This document shows positions 32,934-40,624 of a stretch of 64,000 bases of DNA, in pieces (the stretch's first letter is position 1; each line of letters starts with the position of its first letter). The notes beneath the pieces are model-generated. The model saw only the letters and a list, made by a program, of their open reading frames with translations. It made no database searches and had not been told where the DNA came from. A program made the translations under genes and the position numbers. The stretch lies in contig CAYVEC010000006.1 of NCBI GenBank assembly GCA_964450385.1, positions 12,636-76,635 of the forward strand, in the 5' to 3' direction. The stretch is from JAKLFA01 sp964450385 (GTDB lineage Bacteria > Omnitrophota > Gorgyraeia > Zapsychrales > JANLHA01).

Positions 32934-35480
32934 GTGGACGGGGCCATGATCAGCGCGCGGACCGTAGAGGTCCCGGCAACGCCTGCGACAATGGACCGGT
33001 GGAAGAGCACGTTTGAAAATGGACTTGTAGCCAGCTTGTATTTGGTTGATCCGAAGGCAGCAACAGGAGAGCCTGTTGATATCAGCGGTGCGTCCGAGGA
33101 CTCGGCCATGCTGAGCGAGGCGGAGGCGAAGGATTTTTATGAAAGCGACCTTCAAGGAGTTGGGAGAGTTCAATGGCAGAATCTTTCTATAAAGTCGAGA
33201 GCGGTGCTTCAAGAGATCGGCAGGGATCCGAGGCTACTGGAGCTTGGGAAAGCCGCCGGGGCGAATGCGCGGAACTTGTTTTATGATGGTTTGCCGGCAG
33301 TGAAGGCGCTGTTTGGTGACGAGTTTGGTAAGTATTGGCCGGGCTTAGTCGAGTTGGGAAAAGCCGCGGGTGAAAATGCTGGGTATTTGTTTCAACATGG
33401 ATTGAAGATGGTCTACCCTTTTGTTGATCCGGCTCACGGCTGGGACGAGTGGATCAACAGGTGGCGCCAATTGGCCCGGGTCACGAATGAACACAATCTG
33501 CAAAGAATCATTGATTTAATGAGATGGACATCGATCCTCACTTATGTCAAAGACCAGGGAGGCAGCGTTGATCAGCACTTTGATTTTTATGTTGAGCTGA
33601 GCAAAGAGAATAAGCGTCTTGCCCTGCAAGTTTTAGAGGGGGTCTTTGACGGTTTTAAAGAAGGGAGCCTTTCTGTTGAATTAACCGACGAGGCGCGAGG
33701 CGAGATCAGGGGCTTTATTAGAAAAACGAATGGTTTTAACCTGGCCGTGTATCGTGTTTATCAACAGGAGGGCGAGGCCGGGCTGGTGAGGTTGCGGGCG
33801 TTTGCAGCAAACGCGTTGAATGACCAGGTGGGCAAGACAGAGGTCCAAGAGTTTTTAGCGGACAACCGATCCCGAGGATACGATGCCGAGTCGCTGCTTC
33901 TTGGGACAGCGCAGATGTTTGTTCCGGCCAGCGGCGCCTCGTTTGTGAATAAGGAAGAGATCTTGGGGCTGTTGAAGGAATTTATCGAGGCCGGTGACCG
34001 GCGCGGGGATGTGCCGGAGGCGCTCCGGGGGTCGAGCTTTGGTGGTGGGGATATTGAGGTGGTGGAGTGGCGGTTAAAACAAGGGGAAACGGTTGATCCT
34101 GACGGGAGGCTGAATAGACTCGTCTCGCAGTTGAGGAACGGAGACCAGGGCCGATCAGCAGACGAGGTTGCGAAGGCTCAAGCCCAAGACCGGGCGGAGT
34201 TGGTTGCCGCGGTCAAAGAATATTTAAAGGGCCGCGGCCAGGAGACACGAGACCGGGCTGTAGAGGCCTTTTTAAGATATGTGAGCCACAATGATCTATT
34301 AAAAGAGAAGATCGATCGGATCGACGGATATGATTATGTGAATATTGAGCTGTTGGATCAGTTGTTCCGGGATAAAGACCAGCTTTTTATTCTGTTGAGG
34401 GAGATCATTGAGAAAGATATTGAAGAAGAGCTGCTGATTGTGGAAGGTGACGAGGGCGCGCCTGTTCGCGATGTTGAGGGGCTGGTCAATCGGGTCGAGG
34501 GCGTGTGGAGATCAGAGCGGCTGGGCCGTGATCAACGGCGTCAGGTTGTGGGAAACATGCTGCGGGGGTTTTCAGGGGCAGAGGTTCGGTCAAAGATTGT
34601 CCCTCGGCTTGAGGGAGAGGCCCGCGAGGCGGTCGAGGAGATTTTGAATGATCACTCGGTTCGGTGGAAGATGGATGTGGCGCAGGTGATCAATGATCTT
34701 TTGAGCGGCCCGGCCCAGGTCATCGCGCGTGAGAAGGCGCGGTTTGAGGCGGTCACGGGAGGACAGCGGATCCAGTTGAGGTTCCGGGCGGTGAAGGGTC
34801 CGTTGTATGGCCTATGGGGGCTGAATGCGGGCGTGTGTATCGCGACGGATGTTGAGTTATGGAAGGACGGGAATTTTTATCTTCTGGCTATGGTTGATGA
34901 GACGATCGGTCAGGCGGTGGGATTTATTCATCTCTACGCGCAGACGATGGATGGGCGGCGGGTCGTGGTTGTTCCGGGGATCGAGCCGAGCGTGGAATTT
35001 TTGGGGCAGGTTAAGGTGAGTGACATTTATCCGATGATCGAGGCGGCGTTACGTGAGGTGGCGGTGCGGGCGGGGTATGAGGCGGTGTATCTGCCAACGA
35101 ATGAAAATATTTTGAGCAACCGGGGGGATATTCAGAAGCTGGTGACGAGGGCGGGGTACAAGATCTCGGATAAATTCAAGGGGCCGGTCCGCTGGAATCA
35201 TGTGCCCGGGCCCGCTCTTATTCATCAGGTGTATGACGTGCCGGTCACCAAGGCGAAAACTGACTCGGCCATGCTGAGCGAGGCGGCGTCTGAGCCGGCA
35301 CAGATCGGCCGCGATCAGGTGGGCGGCATTGACCTCGCCGGGATCAATATTGATATGGTGATCCGCGGTGAGATGCCGTTTCAGATGCCGGCCATCACAG
35401 AGGAGGCCCTGATCATGGATGCGGATTTCAGCGGGCTGGTGCCCGTGGTACATTTTGTGGTGCCGGTGGCTGTGAAATGA
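32934..35480 (+). CDS. 3' part of the broken large secreted protein gene, long open frame
   Basis: An 848-residue open frame continuing the same reading frame as the fragment ending at 32774 (the sequence from 32775 is open but lacks a start; GTG 32934 or ATG 32946 could serve). It begins with the family segment that follows PRKYFTGG. Visible features: DSAMLSEA motifs near residues 56 and 778, encoded by an identical 25-bp repeat (33099-33123 and 35262-35286); a tandem repeat LELGKAAGANA/VELGKAAGENA near 103-145; a globular region around 620-760 (WGLNAGVCIATDVELW, VYLPTNENIL) faintly like a GNAT fold; and the tail GGIDLAGINIDMV ... GLVPVVHFV. No signal peptide of its own and no convincing ribosome binding site. 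Function unknown. Confidence 0.6.
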   Translation: MDGAMISARTVEVPATPATMDRWKSTFENGLVASLYLVDPKAATGEPVDISGASEDSAMLSEAEAKDFYESDLQGVGRVQWQNLSIKSRAVLQEIGRDPRLLELGKAAGANARNLFYDGLPAVKALFGDEFGKYWPGLVELGKAAGENAGYLFQHGLKMVYPFVDPAHGWDEWINRWRQLARVTNEHNLQRIIDLMRWTSILTYVKDQGGSVDQHFDFYVELSKENKRLALQVLEGVFDGFKEGSLSVELTDEARGEIRGFIRKTNGFNLAVYRVYQQEGEAGLVRLRAFAANALNDQVGKTEVQEFLADNRSRGYDAESLLLGTAQMFVPASGASFVNKEEILGLLKEFIEAGDRRGDVPEALRGSSFGGGDIEVVEWRLKQGETVDPDGRLNRLVSQLRNGDQGRSADEVAKAQAQDRAELVAAVKEYLKGRGQETRDRAVEAFLRYVSHNDLLKEKIDRIDGYDYVNIELLDQLFRDKDQLFILLREIIEKDIEEELLIVEGDEGAPVRDVEGLVNRVEGVWRSERLGRDQRRQVVGNMLRGFSGAEVRSKIVPRLEGEAREAVEEILNDHSVRWKMDVAQVINDLLSGPAQVIAREKARFEAVTGGQRIQLRFRAVKGPLYGLWGLNAGVCIATDVELWKDGNFYLLAMVDETIGQAVGFIHLYAQTMDGRRVVVVPGIEPSVEFLGQVKVSDIYPMIEAALREVAVRAGYEAVYLPTNENILSNRGDIQKLVTRAGYKISDKFKGPVRWNHVPGPALIHQVYDVPVTKAKTDSAMLSEAASEPAQIGRDQVGGIDLAGINIDMVIRGEMPFQMPAITEEALIMDADFSGLVPVVHFVVPVAVK
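33099..33123 (+). repeat. 25-bp direct repeat, copy 1 (encodes the DSAMLSEA motif)
   Basis: Identical to 35262-35286. Both copies are read in the same frame and mark the D-x-A-M-L linker motif of the large secreted protein, suggesting module duplication inside the gene. Confidence 0.7.
35262..35286 (+). repeat. 25-bp direct repeat, copy 2
   Basis: Second copy of the repeat at 33099-33123, located just before the GGID-type C-terminal tail. Confidence 0.7.
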
Positions 35481-35520
35481 CAGAACGATTGATCATTTTT
35501 CAGGGCATAAAAAAACGGGC

Positions 35521-35549
35521 TTGACAATCCCAATCTCATCGTGTATATT
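35521..35549 (+). promoter_or_regulatory. Promoter of the amt-glnK-glnA operon
   Basis: TTGACA (35521-35526), 17-nt spacer, TATATT (35544-35549). The shared hairpin starts 8 nt after the -10, as at the other two copies. Confidence 0.8.
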
Positions 35550-35557
35550 TTAACCAA

Positions 35558-35579
35558 CTGAAGGCGCTGGGGTCTTCAG
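35558..35579 (+). promoter_or_regulatory. Shared leader hairpin, copy 2 (ANTAR-type)
   Basis: Stem CTGAAG/CTTCAG (6 perfect pairs) with loop GCGCTGGGGT, inner hexaloop GCTGGG (G at 4; A1 replaced by G). The stem sequence differs from copies 1 and 3 yet still pairs. Confidence 0.6.
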
Positions 35580-35594
35580 GAAAAAGATGGACGC

Positions 35595-35606
35595 GACAGT
35601 GAAGTC
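35595..35606 (+). promoter_or_regulatory. Second hexaloop hairpin in the amt leader, overlapping the first terminator
   Basis: GAC-AGTGAA-GTC gives a hexaloop with A at 1 and G at 4. Its 3' arm GTC (35604-35606) is also the first part of the 5' arm of the following terminator, so the two structures exclude each other, the arrangement expected for ANTAR antitermination. Only three pairs are certain. Confidence 0.5.
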
Positions 35607-35647
35607 CTCAACGGTCAGGCGATGATGCCTCCGACGAGGATTTTTTT
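35602..35647 (+). terminator. First terminator in the amt leader
   Basis: AAGTCCTC (35602-35609) pairs with GAGGATTT (35636-35643), with an inner CGG/CCG and AGGC/GCCT helix, followed by a T-run to 35647. Confidence 0.75.
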
Positions 35648-35673
35648 GTTGGTCCATGAGTTGGGGCAGAGAC

Positions 35674-35718
35674 GTCCTTAAAGGGCTTAAGACCGGAAAA
35701 GCCTTTTAGGGATTTTTT
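35674..35718 (+). terminator. Second terminator in the amt leader
   Basis: A 15-pair stem (35674-35688 with 35699-35713, with a few G-U pairs), a 10-nt loop and T5. It ends about 30 nt before the amt start, so amt mRNA must escape two terminators in tandem. Confidence 0.75.
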
Positions 35719-35749
35719 GTTTTCTGCGCCACACCACAAGGAGAAAAAA

Positions 35750-37093
35750 ATGAAAACGGTATCGAAGGTTGGCGTGGTGGTATCGGCGATGGCTGCCGGC
35801 GCCCTCCTGACCCCAGCGGTGTCATTAGCCTCGGAGGAGACGTTGTCCTTGGCGCGGGAGGCGATGTTCACGGTGAACAATGTCTGGATGATGGTGGCGA
35901 CGTTTTTGGTCTTTACGATGCATCTTGGATTCGCGACGCTTGAGAGCGGGTTGACGCGGGCCAAGAACACATCGAATATCCTGTTCAAGAACGTGATCAT
36001 TGTGGCCATCGGGCTGTTGACCTATGTGGTCCTCGGATTTAATCTGATGTATCCCGGCGAGGCCTGGATCTTTGGAAAGTGGTTCGGGTTCGGCGGATTC
36101 GGGATCGCGAGTCCTGAAGGCGCGGCCGGATTGATCGATTATGCGAACGGCCACTATACGTATTGGACGGACTTTTTATTTCAGGGGATGTTCGCGGCCA
36201 CGGCAGCAACGATCGTGTCGGGCGCTGTCGCTGAGCGCGTCCGGCTGAACAGCTTTTTATGGTTTTCCCTGTTCTTTGTCGGTCTGGTGTATCCCTTCTT
36301 AGGGAGCTGGAAGTGGGGCGGCGGGTGGTTGAACGACCTCGGGTTTTATGACTTTGCCGGGTCAACCCTTGTCCATTCCGTCGGGGGATGGGGCGCCCTT
36401 GCCGGGGTTCTGCTCTTGGGCCCGCGGATCGGGAAATACACAAAGTCCGGATCCAAGGCGATCCCGGGACACAGTATGCCGTTCGCCACGATGGGGGCGT
36501 TCATGCTGTGGCTGGGGTGGTTCGGGTTCAACGGCGGCTCGGTGCTGAGCGCTGATCCCGGGGCGGTCTCGTATGTCCTGGTGACAACGACCCTGGCCGC
36601 TGCCGCGGGAATGGTGAGCGCGATGTTCGTCTCAGCCATGGTGCAGACCAAGCCGGACCTCTCGATGGTTTTGAACGGGACCCTGGCGGGCTTGGTGGGA
36701 ATCACGGCCGGCGCGGATGTCGTCTCGATCATGGGCGCGATCGCGATCGGGCTGATCTCTGGGGCCCTGGTCGTGTTGGCGGTCATCTTTATTGACACAC
36801 GCCTTAAACTCGATGACCCTGTCGGGGCGCTCTCGGTGCACTTGGTCTGCGGGGTCTGGGGGACGCTGGCGGTCGGGATCTTCAGCACGAATCCGGCGCA
36901 TACCCTGTGGATCCAGCTTGTGGGCGTGGCTTCTTATGCGGTTGTGGCGTTCCCCGCGGCCTTTGCCATTATGTGGGTGGTCAAGAAGACCTGCGGGATT
37001 CGGGTTTCTGAAGAAGAGGAGATCAAGGGACTCGACATCTCGGAACACGGCATGGAGGCCTATGGCGGGTTCCAGATCTTTGCCAACGATTAA
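35750..37093 (+). CDS. amt: Ammonium transporter
   Basis: Trimeric inner-membrane Amt/Rh channel for ammonium. 447 residues: signal-like N-terminal helix (ending AVSLAS), then about eleven transmembrane helices. The twin pore histidines are in STLVHSVGGWGALAG near residue 207 and LSVHLVCGVWGTLAVG near 363; the signature region DFAGSTLVHS is intact. The ATG at 35750 has AAGGAG six bases upstream; the earlier GTG at 35717 would sit in the second terminator and was rejected. glnK follows 57 bp downstream, the conserved amt-glnK pairing by which PII blocks the channel. Confidence 0.95.
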   Translation: MKTVSKVGVVVSAMAAGALLTPAVSLASEETLSLAREAMFTVNNVWMMVATFLVFTMHLGFATLESGLTRAKNTSNILFKNVIIVAIGLLTYVVLGFNLMYPGEAWIFGKWFGFGGFGIASPEGAAGLIDYANGHYTYWTDFLFQGMFAATAATIVSGAVAERVRLNSFLWFSLFFVGLVYPFLGSWKWGGGWLNDLGFYDFAGSTLVHSVGGWGALAGVLLLGPRIGKYTKSGSKAIPGHSMPFATMGAFMLWLGWFGFNGGSVLSADPGAVSYVLVTTTLAAAAGMVSAMFVSAMVQTKPDLSMVLNGTLAGLVGITAGADVVSIMGAIAIGLISGALVVLAVIFIDTRLKLDDPVGALSVHLVCGVWGTLAVGIFSTNPAHTLWIQLVGVASYAVVAFPAAFAIMWVVKKTCGIRVSEEEEIKGLDISEHGMEAYGGFQIFAND

Positions 37094-37150
37094 CGACCGA
37101 TACGGACAAGAATCTCTCAGCCGTATCCGGCTGGGGATGAGGAGGATACC

Positions 37151-37492
37151 ATGAAATTAATTATTGCGATGATTCAGCCGCACAAACTTCCGGACGTTAA
37201 AAAGGAGCTTTTTGACGCGGAGGTCCATAAAATGACAGTTACTAATGTGCTAGGATGTGGGCAGCAGAAAGGGTATAATGAGACCTATCGCGGGGTCGTT
37301 CATGAGATCAATCTGCTGAAAAAGATCCGTTTGGAGATTGCCGTGAACGATGAATTCGTGGAGCCGACGATCAGGGCGATCATCAAAGGGGCCAAGAGCG
37401 GGAAGATCGGGGACGGCAAGATCTTTGTCCTGCCGCTCAGCGAATGCATTCGTATCCGTACCGGAGAGCGCGGGGGCGAGGCGATCGGTTAG
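37151..37492 (+). CDS. glnK: PII nitrogen regulatory protein without the Tyr51 uridylylation site
   Basis: 113 residues. Reads MKLIIAMIQPHKLPDVKKEL at the start, T-loop GCGQQKGYNETYRGVVHEIN, B-loop TGKIGDGKIF equivalent (SGKIGDGKIFVLPL) and C-loop RIRTGERG. Aligned residue by residue with E. coli GlnB, Tyr46 is conserved but position 51 is His. The classical GlnD target is therefore absent. It should still bind ATP/ADP and 2-oxoglutarate and gate AmtB-type channels. The gene lies between amt and glnA with GAGGAGG upstream of the ATG. Confidence 0.93.
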   Translation: MKLIIAMIQPHKLPDVKKELFDAEVHKMTVTNVLGCGQQKGYNETYRGVVHEINLLKKIRLEIAVNDEFVEPTIRAIIKGAKSGKIGDGKIFVLPLSECIRIRTGERGGEAIG

Positions 37493-37521
37493 GCCAAGAG
37501 GGACCATAAGGAGGAAATACC

Positions 37522-37656
37522 ATGGCATACGTCATGTTGATATCAGGGTGTTTGGTCGGGGCGGGTGTCGCGAGCGTGGTGTTGCGCCGCACGATCTATT
37601 CGCGGCATGAGCTCGCGGACAGCCTGCGTGAGACGTTTGATACCAACGAAGAATAA
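37522..37656 (+). CDS. Small membrane protein, 44 residues, between glnK and glnA
   Basis: A short frame with a strong ribosome binding site (AAGGAGG at 37508-37514, 7 nt from the ATG). Product: MAYVMLISGCLVGAGVASVVLRR, one transmembrane helix rich in Gly/Val with a Cys, then a charged cytoplasmic tail (SRHELADSLRETFDTNEE). It starts 29 bp after glnK and ends 46 bp before glnA, so it is coexpressed with ammonium assimilation genes. No family recognised. It could be a small accessory of Amt or of glutamine synthetase; this is guesswork from location. Confidence 0.65.
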   Translation: MAYVMLISGCLVGAGVASVVLRRTIYSRHELADSLRETFDTNEE

Positions 37657-37702
37657 CAACCCGCGCGGGGAGAACCCGGTTAGGGGAAACAATGGGGGTG
37701 GC

Positions 37703-39799
37703 ATGATGGACGAGATGTTGGAAAAAGAGGTGCAGCAAGTTCCGGAGTATTACGGAAAAAATGTCTTCAGCCTCAAGGTCATGCGTAATTATCTCTCGGA
37801 AAAGGGATTCAAGTCGCTTGAGAAGACCATTACCGAGGGCGGCAAGCTTGATCCGAAGATCGCTGATGAGGTCGCGGATGCGATGAAGACCTGGGCCTTG
37901 GCCAAGGGGGCGACGCACTATACCCATTGGTTCCAGCCGCTCACGGGCCTGACCGCGGAGAAGCATGATTCCTTTATTTCGCCTGACGGTGAGGGCGGCG
38001 CGATCATGAAGTTTTCAGGAAAGGAATTGATCCAGGGTGAACCTGACGCCTCGAGTTTCCCGTCGGGAGGTCTGCGTCCGACGTTCGAGGCCCGCGGGTA
38101 TACCGGCTGGGATCCGACGAGTCCGGCCTTTATCAAGGAAGGCCCGAACGGGGCCACGCTCTGTATCCCGACGTATTTTGTCGGGTATCATGGGGAGGCG
38201 CTCGACAAGAAAACGCCGCTGCTCCGTTCGATCGATGTCTTGGCTGTTCAGCTCAACCGCCTCGGGGAACTGTTCGGCGTGAGCATGAAACAACGGCCGT
38301 ATGCGACGCTCGGAGCCGAGCAGGAGTATTTTTTGATCGACCGTGATTTCTATGAGGCGCGGCTCGATCTGATGCAGACGGGACGGACGCTCTTTGGCCG
38401 TCCGCCGGCGAAGCATCAGCAGATGGCCGACCATTATTTCGGCGCGATCAAGAGCCGGGTCATCGGGTTTATGGAGGACCTGGACCGGGAGATGTGGAAA
38501 CTCGGGACGCCGGTGAAGACCCGGCATAACGAGGTCGCCCCGGGCCAATACGAGATCGCCCCGGTCTTTGAGACGTTGAATCTCACGATCGACCACAACA
38601 TGCTCTTGATGGAGGTCATGCAAAAAGTCGCGGAAAAACACGGGCTTGCGTGCCTCCTTCATGAAAAACCGTTTGCCGGGGTTAACGGGAGCGGGAAGCA
38701 TAATAACTGGTCCGTGGTCGGGCCCGACGGAAAGAACTGGCTCTCTCCGGGGGATAACCCGCATGAGAATGCCAAATTCTTGGTGATGCTCTGCGCAGTG
38801 ATCAAGGCGGTTGACACGTGGGCCCCGGCCCTTCGGGCGTCGATCGCGAGCGCGAGCAACGATCATCGTCTTGGGTCTCATGAGGCCCCGCCGGCGATCC
38901 TCTCGATCTTTTTGGGTGATCAGCTTACTGACATTATTGAGCAGATCGAAAATGGCGGCGCGAAGAGTTCTAAAAAAGGCGGGGTGCTGAAGGTCGGGGT
39001 CGATTCTCTGCCCGAGCTGCCGCGAGACGCGACGGACCGGAACAGGACGTCTCCGTTCGCCTTTACCGGCGCCAAGTTTGAGTTCCGCGCGCCGGGCTCG
39101 AGTCAGAACCTCGCGGGTCCGAATCTGATCCTCAACACCATCGTGGCTGAGGCTTTGGACGAGATGTGTACTGAGCTTGAAAAGGCCGATAAAAAAAGAT
39201 TCAATGAGGCCGTGAGCGCCCTCTTGCAGAAGACGATCAAGAGGCATAAGCGGATCCTGTTTAATGGGGACAATTATACCGAGGCCTGGGTTAAAGAGGC
39301 CGAGCGGCGCGGGCTGCCGAACCTTAAGACAACGCCCGAGGCCCTTGAGTTCATGCGGTCTCCGTCGGTCGTCGAGCTGTTTGAGCGGCGCGGGATTTTG
39401 ACGAAGGTCGAGATGTTGAGCCGGTATGAGGTCTATAGCGAGACCTACGCGACGATTATTGCGTATGAGGGAGCCCTGGCGGCGGACATGGTGAAGACCA
39501 TGTATCTTCCGGCGGTGATCGGGTATCAGGAGGAGCTTGCGTCATCTATCAAGTCGGCGGAGGCGATCAGTAAGACGACCCTGACTCAGCAGCGCAAACT
39601 TTTGGCGAGCGTCAGCCGGGGCGTTGAGGCCGCCTTGGAGTGTGTCCGCAGGCTTGATGCGGCGATCGAAAAAAATGATGCCGTGAAAATCAAGGCGCTC
39701 ATGGGCAGTCTGCGTTTGCCCATCGACGAGCTTGAGGGATTGGTGCCGAAAGAGTTCTGGCCGGTCCCGACGTACGCTGAGATGCTGTTTATGTATTAG
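37703..39799 (+). CDS. glnN: Glutamine synthetase type III
   Basis: ATP-dependent amidation of glutamate; the type III (GlnN) enzyme is a dodecamer of large subunits. 698 residues, the expected GSIII size. Diagnostic blocks: GYTGWDPTSPAFI near residue 130, LGAEQEYFLID near 202 with metal-binding Glu, KTRHNEVAPGQYEIAP near 270, and HEKPFAGVNGSGKHNNWS near 318. The start is ATG 37703 or 37706, after GGGGGTG; the open frame upstream overlaps the small membrane gene and was excluded. GSIII is typical of Bacteroidetes and some other phyla and lacks the adenylylation Tyr of GSI, so control must come from transcription or PII-like partners. Confidence 0.95.
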   Translation: MMDEMLEKEVQQVPEYYGKNVFSLKVMRNYLSEKGFKSLEKTITEGGKLDPKIADEVADAMKTWALAKGATHYTHWFQPLTGLTAEKHDSFISPDGEGGAIMKFSGKELIQGEPDASSFPSGGLRPTFEARGYTGWDPTSPAFIKEGPNGATLCIPTYFVGYHGEALDKKTPLLRSIDVLAVQLNRLGELFGVSMKQRPYATLGAEQEYFLIDRDFYEARLDLMQTGRTLFGRPPAKHQQMADHYFGAIKSRVIGFMEDLDREMWKLGTPVKTRHNEVAPGQYEIAPVFETLNLTIDHNMLLMEVMQKVAEKHGLACLLHEKPFAGVNGSGKHNNWSVVGPDGKNWLSPGDNPHENAKFLVMLCAVIKAVDTWAPALRASIASASNDHRLGSHEAPPAILSIFLGDQLTDIIEQIENGGAKSSKKGGVLKVGVDSLPELPRDATDRNRTSPFAFTGAKFEFRAPGSSQNLAGPNLILNTIVAEALDEMCTELEKADKKRFNEAVSALLQKTIKRHKRILFNGDNYTEAWVKEAERRGLPNLKTTPEALEFMRSPSVVELFERRGILTKVEMLSRYEVYSETYATIIAYEGALAADMVKTMYLPAVIGYQEELASSIKSAEAISKTTLTQQRKLLASVSRGVEAALECVRRLDAAIEKNDAVKIKALMGSLRLPIDELEGLVPKEFWPVPTYAEMLFMY

Positions 39800-39831
39800 A
39801 GGGGTGGCGTGTGGGATGCCTCCCTTGGTGG

Positions 39832-39854
39832 GGTGGGCCCCCCAGCGGCCCACC
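39832..39854 (+). other. GC-rich inverted repeat after glnN
   Basis: GGTGGGCC (39832-39839) pairs with GGCCCACC (39847-39854), loop 7 nt, no T-tract. It may stabilise the 3' end of the glnN message or cause weak pausing. Confidence 0.35.
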
Positions 39855-39904
39855 TCCACCCCCTAATGGAGACGCTGGGGATCCGGGACGACGAAGGAGG
39901 CGGC

Positions 39905-40624
39905 ATGATCTTATATGTGCGACATGTCGCGATTGAAGGTTCCGGAACTTTGGGTAGCTTTTTGGCTCGTGAGGGATGTCCGTCACGGACGGTCGCGCTT
40001 GACGCGGGAGAGCCGGTGCCGTCGAGCCTCGAGGGGATCGACCTTGTCGTGATCCTCGGCGGGCCTATGAACGTGTATCAGGAACGCGAGTATCCTTTTT
40101 TAAGAGATGAACTCGTGTTCATTGAACGGGCGATGAAGGCGGAGGTGCCGACGATCGGTCTCTGTCTTGGGGCGCAGCTGATCGCGCGGGCGGCCGGGGC
40201 GAAGGTATATCGGGCGCCGGAACCGGAGATCGGATTTTATTCGTTGGCCGTGACGCCGGAGGGACGGCGGGACCCGGTGATCGCGGGGATCCCCAACCCG
40301 GTCGAGCTTTTTGAATGGCATGAGGACACCTTTGATCTGCCCCGCGGGGCGGTCCTGCTGCTTCGCGGCGCCTCCTGTGCGCATCAGGCCTTTCGTCTGG
40401 GCCGGGCGGTGTATGGATTTCAATGCCACATGGAGACAACGCGGGCCATGGCCCGGCAATGGGTCGACGAGTATTTGGTCCATGATCGTGCGCGTCAGAT
40501 GAGTCTCCGCGATCGATTGGAAGGAGAGTTTTCTGAACGCGAAGAACATCTTCGTCTGGTGAATCAAAGGCTGTATGGGAATTTGTTGACGATGATGGGC
40601 GTGGGGACAGGGAGGAGTCATTAG
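39905..40624 (+). CDS. Class I glutamine amidotransferase (GMP synthase-like)
   Basis: 239 residues. The triad is complete: nucleophile Cys in IGLCLGAQLIARA near residue 83, and His and Glu in GFQCHMETT near 176. LVVILGGPMNVYQE forms the oxyanion-strand region. A stand-alone GATase of this type hydrolyses glutamine or a gamma-glutamyl compound; the acceptor is unknown. The ATG at 39905 has AAGGAGG four bases upstream. Its stop is followed at once by the NAD synthetase start, so the two share a message. Since that NAD synthetase has its own glutaminase domain, this protein is not simply its subunit. Confidence 0.88.
   Translation: MILYVRHVAIEGSGTLGSFLAREGCPSRTVALDAGEPVPSSLEGIDLVVILGGPMNVYQEREYPFLRDELVFIERAMKAEVPTIGLCLGAQLIARAAGAKVYRAPEPEIGFYSLAVTPEGRRDPVIAGIPNPVELFEWHEDTFDLPRGAVLLLRGASCAHQAFRLGRAVYGFQCHMETTRAMARQWVDEYLVHDRARQMSLRDRLEGEFSEREEHLRLVNQRLYGNLLTMMGVGTGRSH

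Noticed and set aside
31891..35480. TAG recoded as an amino acid, since two in-frame TAG codons interrupt the large secreted protein gene
   Set aside because: Many well-conserved genes here end in TAG at the expected place (infC, trkH, pheS, pheT, glnS, nqrE, glnN, carB), and the same gene also needs a frameshift.
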